Assembly: GCA_900557385.1 (NCBI GenBank)
Contig: USSP01000044.1
Location: forward strand, 1 to 9,909
Direction of reading: 5' to 3'
DNA: 9,909 nt
DNA from: an uncultured Lachnospiraceae bacterium
Lineage (GTDB): Bacteria > Bacillota > Clostridia > Lachnospirales > Lachnospiraceae
The position numbers and the translations under genes were made by a program. The first letter of the stretch is position 1; the number at the start of each line of letters is the position of its first letter. Below, piece by piece: positions 6,966-9,909 of this stretch. The notes beneath the pieces were generated by a model. That model was not told the origin of the DNA and did not search any database. It saw only the letters and a program-made list of their open reading frames with translations.

Positions 6966-8429
6966 TTACCGAAAATCACAGTACCTTAAAAATAACTGCT
7001 GAAATTCCGGCTCTCTGGCCAGATTACAGGTCTTCACCTGTCGGAGTCTTTCCCGGAAAAGTGTTTTTTCCGACAGATATCCATACAGGCAGGCTCCGTA
7101 AAGAGCCGTGTTTCCCACGGCAAGTATCCGTCCCCTTGCCTCTTCCGGGAAGAGTCCTATGGCAATTCCATCTTCGATCCGAAGCTTTCTTCCAAAGCCA
7201 CCTGCTAAAAGAATTTTTCCGGGGCAGCTTCCTTCACACAGAATCTCCATTCCGGCACGCACAGCCGCCTTTGCCATCTGTAAGTTCCGGATCTCCTGTT
7301 GGGAAAGTGTAGTCTCTGTTCCCTCTCGATAGGTGCCGCTTCTGTCAATCCTTCCTGTCTGTAAAAGCCGTGACAGTTCATGAACCGCTTCGCTTCCATA
7401 CACACTTTTGACTGAGCTTCCTTCAAAAGCGCTCCCCGCGGCAGCTGCTGTGGCAACAATCTGCCCATCCTTTCTCCGGTATACCATCTCCGCATTGGTT
7501 CCCAGATCCAGGAAAAACGTATCCTCTACCTGCTTTTCCAGTATGCCACAGGCTAACATTCCCGCCACGATATCCCCACCGACAAAGGCAGAAATCCCCG
7601 GAACAATTTCCATAGACATCCCTTGAAATTCCATAGGTGCAGGTGCCAGTGTCACCGGTGTAAATGGTGCCTTGGCTAAGGTGTCCACCGGAAGTCCCAG
7701 AAATAAATGAACCATGGTGGTATTTCCAGCCAGAACCAGTTTCACCTGCTTTCGCAGTACTTCCAAAGAAGTCCTGTCCTTTACCGTTTTCTGAACAGCC
7801 GCCCGCTGCAAGGTATCCTCCACCAGCTTGCCAACCTGCTCCCAGACACAATCCTGCAGGGCTTTCGCATATGCCTCTTCCTCCAGCGCAGCCTGCATAC
7901 GGCTTACTACATCGGCTCCGAACTTCCGCTGGGGATTCATCGCAGCTGCGTATGTCAATACACTCCCGCTTTCTCTTTCATACAAAGCCGTGGCAATGGT
8001 GGTAGTTCCCAGGTCAATTGCCAGCAGGTACGATGAAGTGTCTGCTTTCTTTTCCCGAAAAGCAGAGGGAAAGGAAAAGGTACACTGTGTCGCAATCTCG
8101 TAATCTCTCGTCTTTGCCATCTGCTCTAACAATGCTGTAATGTCAAGCGTACAATCTTTGACCGGTCTGGTCAAACAGGCAAGACGGACACCACGCCGTA
8201 ATTCCTCTGGCTCCAGCATGACTCGCTCCGTAGGTGTCGGCATCGGTGGATTGTCCATAAAGCGCACGCGACATCTGCCACATTTGCCCCCTCCGGCACA
8301 GGGAGAAAAAGAGCCTGTCCCGGTCTGACCCAGTTTATCCAATAAAACCGGCAGTAAGCATTCTCCCGGTTTCAACAATAATTCTTGTTTTTTTTCTTGA
8401 GAAAGAAATATTTTGACCTGTTCAGACAA
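6966..8429 (-). CDS. RACo-like ferredoxin/ASKHA ATPase (corrinoid activation protein family)
   Basis: This cytoplasmic protein of about 487 residues belongs to the reductive activator of corrinoid proteins (RACo, DUF4445/COG3894). Family members use a 2Fe-2S centre and ATP to reduce inactive Co(II) corrinoid proteins. Counting from the ATG at 8450, the cluster ligands are C51, C57, C60 (PCAGGGKCGRC) and C92 (RLACLTRP). The ASKHA ATPase part begins LAIDLGTTT (about 143-151) and contains GNTTMVHLFLG, FLDLGTNAEMV, GSAFEG, LAGGFG and AVGNTALYGA. It is shorter than classical RACo (over 600 residues) and lacks much of the linker between the two parts. I prefer the TTG at 8429, which has aaggag 10 nt upstream and overlaps the DUF4250 stop by 8 nt; the ATG at 8450 has no SD and would overlap by 29 nt. 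No corrinoid methyltransferase gene is in the window, so the partner is unknown. Confidence 0.87.
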   Translation of the reverse strand: MSEQVKIFLSQEKKQELLLKPGECLLPVLLDKLGQTGTGSFSPCAGGGKCGRCRVRFMDNPPMPTPTERVMLEPEELRRGVRLACLTRPVKDCTLDITALLEQMAKTRDYEIATQCTFSFPSAFREKKADTSSYLLAIDLGTTTIATALYERESGSVLTYAAAMNPQRKFGADVVSRMQAALEEEAYAKALQDCVWEQVGKLVEDTLQRAAVQKTVKDRTSLEVLRKQVKLVLAGNTTMVHLFLGLPVDTLAKAPFTPVTLAPAPMEFQGMSMEIVPGISAFVGGDIVAGMLACGILEKQVEDTFFLDLGTNAEMVYRRKDGQIVATAAAAGSAFEGSSVKSVYGSEAVHELSRLLQTGRIDRSGTYREGTETTLSQQEIRNLQMAKAAVRAGMEILCEGSCPGKILLAGGFGRKLRIEDGIAIGLFPEEARGRILAVGNTALYGACLYGYLSEKTLFRERLRQVKTCNLAREPEFQQLFLRYCDFR

Positions 8430-8595
8430 ACTGATTTTTCTCCTTATCATAATGATAATCTATGGTTGCCAGCTTCTCTGTAATTTCTGTCTCGCTGGTG
8501 TCCAAATCCTCACACAGTTCTTCCAGACTTCCGTAAAAATCTCTCAATTTTAAATTGATAAAACTTAAAAGCATTACCGGATCCTTGGGTATCAT
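8422..8595 (-). CDS. DUF4250 domain protein (57 residues)
   Basis: This small protein starts MIPKDPVMLLSFINLKLRD and ends YHYDKEKNQFV, with a central acidic helix ELCEDLDTSETEITEKL. The start, the middle and the NQFV ending are characteristic of the DUF4250 family, found as a 55-60 residue stand-alone protein in many Clostridia and other anaerobes; function is unknown. No signal peptide or membrane segment is visible. The segment from about residue 22 to 45 resembles a short helix-turn-helix, so DNA or protein binding is possible, but that is inference. The start ATG 8595 has aggag about 9 nt upstream and an extended -10 promoter before it. Its stop TGA lies inside the start region of the RACo-like gene, so the two are translationally coupled. 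Confidence 0.85.
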   Translation of the reverse strand: MIPKDPVMLLSFINLKLRDFYGSLEELCEDLDTSETEITEKLATIDYHYDKEKNQFV

Positions 8596-8623
8596 CCTAT
8601 TTATCTCCTATCCGCTTCACAGC

Positions 8624-8672
8624 ATTTTATGATTTTCAGTATACCACAAAATTCGGATGGATTTCATAAAAT
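8624..8672. repeat. 9-bp inverted repeat spanning divergent promoters
   Basis: Perfect arms attttatga (8624-8632) and tcataaaat (8664-8672) are 40 bp apart centre to centre, close to four helical turns. One arm falls near the transcription start of the minus-strand DUF4250 promoter and the other in the -35/-10 spacer of the plus-strand promoter. The arrangement suggests one regulator controlling both directions, though AT-rich repeats of this length can occur by chance. Confidence 0.4.
8638..8643 (-). promoter_or_regulatory. Extended -10 promoter for the DUF4250/RACo operon
   Basis: On the minus strand the sequence is TGgTATACT: a TGn extension followed by a -10 matching 5 of 6 consensus bases. 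The hexamer 17 bp upstream (TGAAAT) is a weak -35, which an extended -10 can tolerate. Transcription would start near 8631, about 36 nt before the DUF4250 start. Confidence 0.5.
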
Positions 8673-8686
8673 AGATGTGATAGAAT
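8658..8686 (+). promoter_or_regulatory. Extended -10 promoter for the 145-residue secreted protein gene
   Basis: TGaTAGAAT places a TGn extension before a -10 (8681-8686) that matches 5 of 6 consensus positions. A weak -35 (TGGATT, 8658-8663) lies 17 bp upstream. The expected start is near 8693, leaving a short leader with aaaggag 6 nt before ATG 8721. Confidence 0.5.
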
Positions 8687-8720
8687 ATCTCCGGTAAGAA
8701 AAACAGGAAAGGAGAGTCTC

Positions 8721-9158
8721 ATGAACAGAATTACCCGCAAAGTCATCACGTTTTTATATTGCATCAGTGTGATTCTGTGCATCAATAGTGTAGGTACCAG
8801 CTTAAATCCTGCCTACACACCGGCTGCTGTGCAAGCTCTTGCATCTGCTCCTTCCTCCGATATGGTAGACGGAACCGGTCGGATTTCCTATTCCGAACGC
8901 TTCAGTACTATCTGTTATTCTTCTACAGTAGAACGGCTTTCCAATGAAATCCAGCGAAACATAGGCAGTACCCGTCTGATGAGCGGTGTTCGCATTTCTT
9001 TTGGTCGTTTTTTTCTTGCCCCCGCACTTTTAACCAGTCATCAATTATCCATCAACCGTTCCTTTAACATCTACAATACGACAGTTCTCGCCCAAAAATT
9101 GGCCCGATGCAAACTGGACTATCGTCTTATGAGTTCTTACTTCTCCGACTACATCTGA
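8721..9158 (+). CDS. Unrecognised exported or membrane-anchored protein
   Basis: I do not recognise this 145-residue protein. It has a clear export signal: a basic start MNRITRKV, a hydrophobic core at about 8-27, then PAYTPAAVQALASAPSS, where AxA sites near 37-44 could allow signal peptidase cleavage. If uncleaved, it is a single-pass anchored protein. The mature part is about 100 residues, rich in Ser, Arg, Asn and Tyr, has two cysteines (C65, C113) and no second clear membrane segment; the stretch RISFGRFFLAPALL is only mildly hydrophobic. No catalytic motif is visible. The start is well supported by aaaggag 6 nt upstream and an extended -10 promoter. It transcribes away from the DUF4250/RACo operon and is followed by a hairpin-rich region and two tiny membrane-peptide genes on the same strand. 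Confidence 0.7.
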   Translation: MNRITRKVITFLYCISVILCINSVGTSLNPAYTPAAVQALASAPSSDMVDGTGRISYSERFSTICYSSTVERLSNEIQRNIGSTRLMSGVRISFGRFFLAPALLTSHQLSINRSFNIYNTTVLAQKLARCKLDYRLMSSYFSDYI

Positions 9159-9161
9159 ATT

Positions 9162-9286
9162 CCGGCTTTCTGAAGCCTGTAAGCTTTCCGGTGCTTATTG
9201 CGCCCTGCTGCAGGTTTATTTTGCGTGCAATAAATCGATGAAAGGACCTAAAAAACGCTGTAAACCAGCGGCTCTGCAAAGGTTCT
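9162..9286 (+). other. Tandem hairpin region, possible structured RNA leader
   Basis: Three consecutive stem-loops can be drawn right after the 145-residue gene. The first is ggctt/aagcc (9164-9177, 4-nt loop). The second is ttattgc/gcaataa (9195-9201 with 9227-9233) enclosing cctg/cagg (9204-9214). The third is aggacct/aggttct (9243-9249 with 9280-9286, one wobble) enclosing cgctg/cagcg (9256-9270). I cannot match this to a riboswitch or other named RNA. It may be a leader for the small membrane peptides downstream, or the message may simply fold this way. Part of it also overlaps a possible short reading frame. Confidence 0.35.
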
Positions 9287-9333
9287 CAATCCTTACTGAA
9301 AATGAAATAAGAAAGCAGGTACATACATTATGA
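9238..9333 (+). CDS. Possible 31-residue basic peptide overlapping the next gene
   Basis: An open frame from 9133 ends in TGA at 9331-9333, and its only ATG is at 9238. The peptide starts MKGPKKRCKPAALQRF and is strongly basic. Its stop overlaps the ATG of the 50-residue gene as ATGA, the usual geometry of coupled genes, and that next gene has only a weak SD of its own. Against it, there is no SD before 9238 and the same bases form hairpins. It could also be the tail of the preceding protein after a frameshift. It remains a weak call. Confidence 0.25.
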   Translation: MKGPKKRCKPAALQRFSILTENEIRKQVHTL

Positions 9334-9482
9334 TAGAAGTTTTAAAAAATCTCGGCACGTTTCTTTTCTATTTTGTAGCAAGCTTAGGCGGCGCCGCTGT
9401 TGTTTGCGGTATTTTAACCACGCTGTCCATTAAATTAATGGACGGTATCGACCATATGCTTGCCGGTAATACGCAGAAATAA
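9330..9482 (+). CDS. Small membrane peptide (50 residues)
   Basis: The peptide starts MIEVLKNLGTFLFYF and has one long hydrophobic segment at about 8-34 (FLFYFVASLGGAAVVCGILT), then a short polar tail with IDHMLAGNTQK. It is a single-pass small membrane protein of unknown function. The glycine/alanine-rich centre (SLGGAA) could favour helix packing. The start ATG 9330 has only a poor SD (gcaggt) and overlaps the stop of a possible upstream reading frame. It is followed 24 nt later by a second small membrane peptide gene with a good SD. The two could be a small-protein pair such as a toxin-like, holin-like or membrane-regulator pair, but nothing in the sequence identifies which. Confidence 0.55.
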   Translation: MIEVLKNLGTFLFYFVASLGGAAVVCGILTTLSIKLMDGIDHMLAGNTQK

Positions 9483-9506
9483 TATTAGAATCAGGAGAAT
9501 TGAATT

Positions 9507-9608
9507 ATGAATAAAATAGTGAATTTTATTAAAGAAGATATACCTCGCTCTGGTTTCATCCTTTGCTGTATCGTAGCAATGGTGATCACCATCGCGGTGT
9601 CTGTATAA
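9507..9608 (+). CDS. Very small membrane peptide (33 residues)
   Basis: The peptide begins MNKIVNFIKEDIPRSG and ends in a hydrophobic helix FILCCIVAMVITIAVSV that runs to the last residue. The charged, amphipathic N-terminus and C-terminal membrane helix make it a tail-anchored type of small protein. The SD aggaga lies 8 nt upstream of ATG 9507, the best ribosome site in this small-gene cluster. The stop is followed 17 nt later by a strong terminator, which marks the end of the transcription unit. Family and function are not recognised. Confidence 0.6.
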   Translation: MNKIVNFIKEDIPRSGFILCCIVAMVITIAVSV

Positions 9609-9625
9609 CTGCCATAAGATAAAAT

Positions 9626-9657
9626 GGGCTTGGCACTTATTTTTAAGTACCAAGCCC
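9626..9657. terminator. Strong bidirectional terminator
   Basis: A 14-bp stem with one mismatch (arms 9626-9639 and 9644-9657, starting gggcttgg and ending ccaagccc) closes a TTTT loop. On the plus strand it is followed by gctttttattt and on the minus strand by attttatctt, so it can stop both the small-peptide unit and the converging sortase-substrate gene. Confidence 0.92.
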
Positions 9658-9662
9658 GCTTT

Positions 9663-9909
9663 TTATTTCTTCTTATTCTTAGGTGTTATTTTCCGTGTTG
9701 CAATCCATATTCCTTCTATTACAACTGCACCTCCCAATAAGATTCCCCAGATCAGAAATGATGTGTTGTCACCGGTGGAAGGACTTCTCCTTCCTCCAAG
9801 TACATCATGATCCAATCCACTCTCTTCAAGTACCACTTGATCCTGTCCTCTTCCCGCTCCCATTACCGTTCCTTCCTCCGGAGGTATCATTATCTGTTTC
9901 TCCTGTAAT
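9663..9909 (-). CDS. C-terminal end of a sortase-anchored cell-surface protein (partial)
   Basis: Only the last 81 or so codons are in the window; the frame stays open to 9908, so the gene continues beyond it. The end is a typical cell-wall sorting signal: VLGGRR, then SPSTGD as the probable sortase motif (SPxTG form used by many Clostridia), a hydrophobic segment FLIWGILLGGAVVIEGIWIA and the basic tail KITPKNKKK. The segment before it is acidic and Gly-rich and looks like a spacer. The ATG at 9890 has aggag 9 nt upstream, but a protein starting there would lack an export signal, so it is more likely an internal codon. The protein would be covalently attached to peptidoglycan, possibly as a pilin or adhesin. 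The stop is next to the bidirectional terminator. Confidence 0.8.
   Translation of the reverse strand, partial: LQEKQIMIPPEEGTVMGAGRGQDQVVLEESGLDHDVLGGRRSPSTGDNTSFLIWGILLGGAVVIEGIWIATRKITPKNKKK

Noticed and set aside
9280..9310. aggttctcaatcc resembles the start of a preQ1-I riboswitch
   Set aside because: The A-rich tail and the pairing pyrimidine block required for the preQ1 pseudoknot are missing.
8721..9333. 145-residue gene as a frameshifted longer gene continuing in the +1 frame to 9333
   Set aside because: No homology was recognised that bridges the two frames; the 145-residue frame ends normally and nothing in the sequence marks a slip site. Kept only as an alternative note.
9435..9653. 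72-codon minus-strand frame opposite the two small membrane-peptide genes
   Set aside because: It runs through the strong terminator, lacks a recognisable domain, and lies antisense to frames with better ribosome sites.
9663..9890. Complete 75-residue protein starting at ATG 9890
   Set aside because: There is an SD-like aggag, but the product would have a wall-sorting signal and no export signal, and the frame stays open to the window edge.

Overview
The window looks like a chromosomal stretch from an anaerobic Gram-positive Clostridia, most likely a Lachnospiraceae-type gut bacterium. The reasons are the protein families (DUF4364, DUF4250, a TIGR01212 radical-SAM protein, a C11 clostripain-type lipoprotein, a RACo-like activator and an SPxTG sortase substrate), strong AGGAG ribosome binding sites, and moderate GC content. 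I see no rRNA, tRNA, CRISPR array, transposase or phage gene.

Layout. (1) Positions 1-1027, plus strand: the 3' end of a TIGR01212 radical-SAM gene overlaps a DUF4364 winged-helix regulator by ATGA. (2) Positions 1059-3083, minus strand: a secreted polysaccharide deacetylase is followed 15 nt later by rarA, and rarA converges on the DUF4364 gene. (3) Positions 3184-6795, minus strand: an envelope group. A small lipocalin-like lipoprotein comes first, then a cytoplasmic DUF4428 zinc-ribbon/SHOCT protein, then, 3 nt later, a large C11 cysteine-peptidase lipoprotein. (4) Positions 6966-8595, minus strand: a 57-residue DUF4250 protein runs into a RACo-like ferredoxin/ASKHA ATPase, whose probable TTG start overlaps the DUF4250 stop. 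(5) Positions 8600-9660, plus strand: a divergent promoter region, then an unrecognised 145-residue exported or anchored protein, a hairpin-rich stretch, and two very small membrane peptides (50 and 33 residues), closed by a strong bidirectional terminator. (6) Positions 9663-9909, minus strand: the C-terminal sorting signal of a cell-wall-anchored protein that continues beyond the window.

Most of the minus-strand genes from 2412 to 6795 concern the cell envelope: peptidoglycan or polysaccharide deacetylation, surface proteolysis and a surface lipoprotein. The least explained part is 8600-9610, where unrecognised small proteins, tandem hairpins and a symmetric inverted repeat over divergent promoters occur together. 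A second regulatory signal is a set of ATGACA repeats spaced by exact multiples of 10 bp upstream of the small lipoprotein gene.
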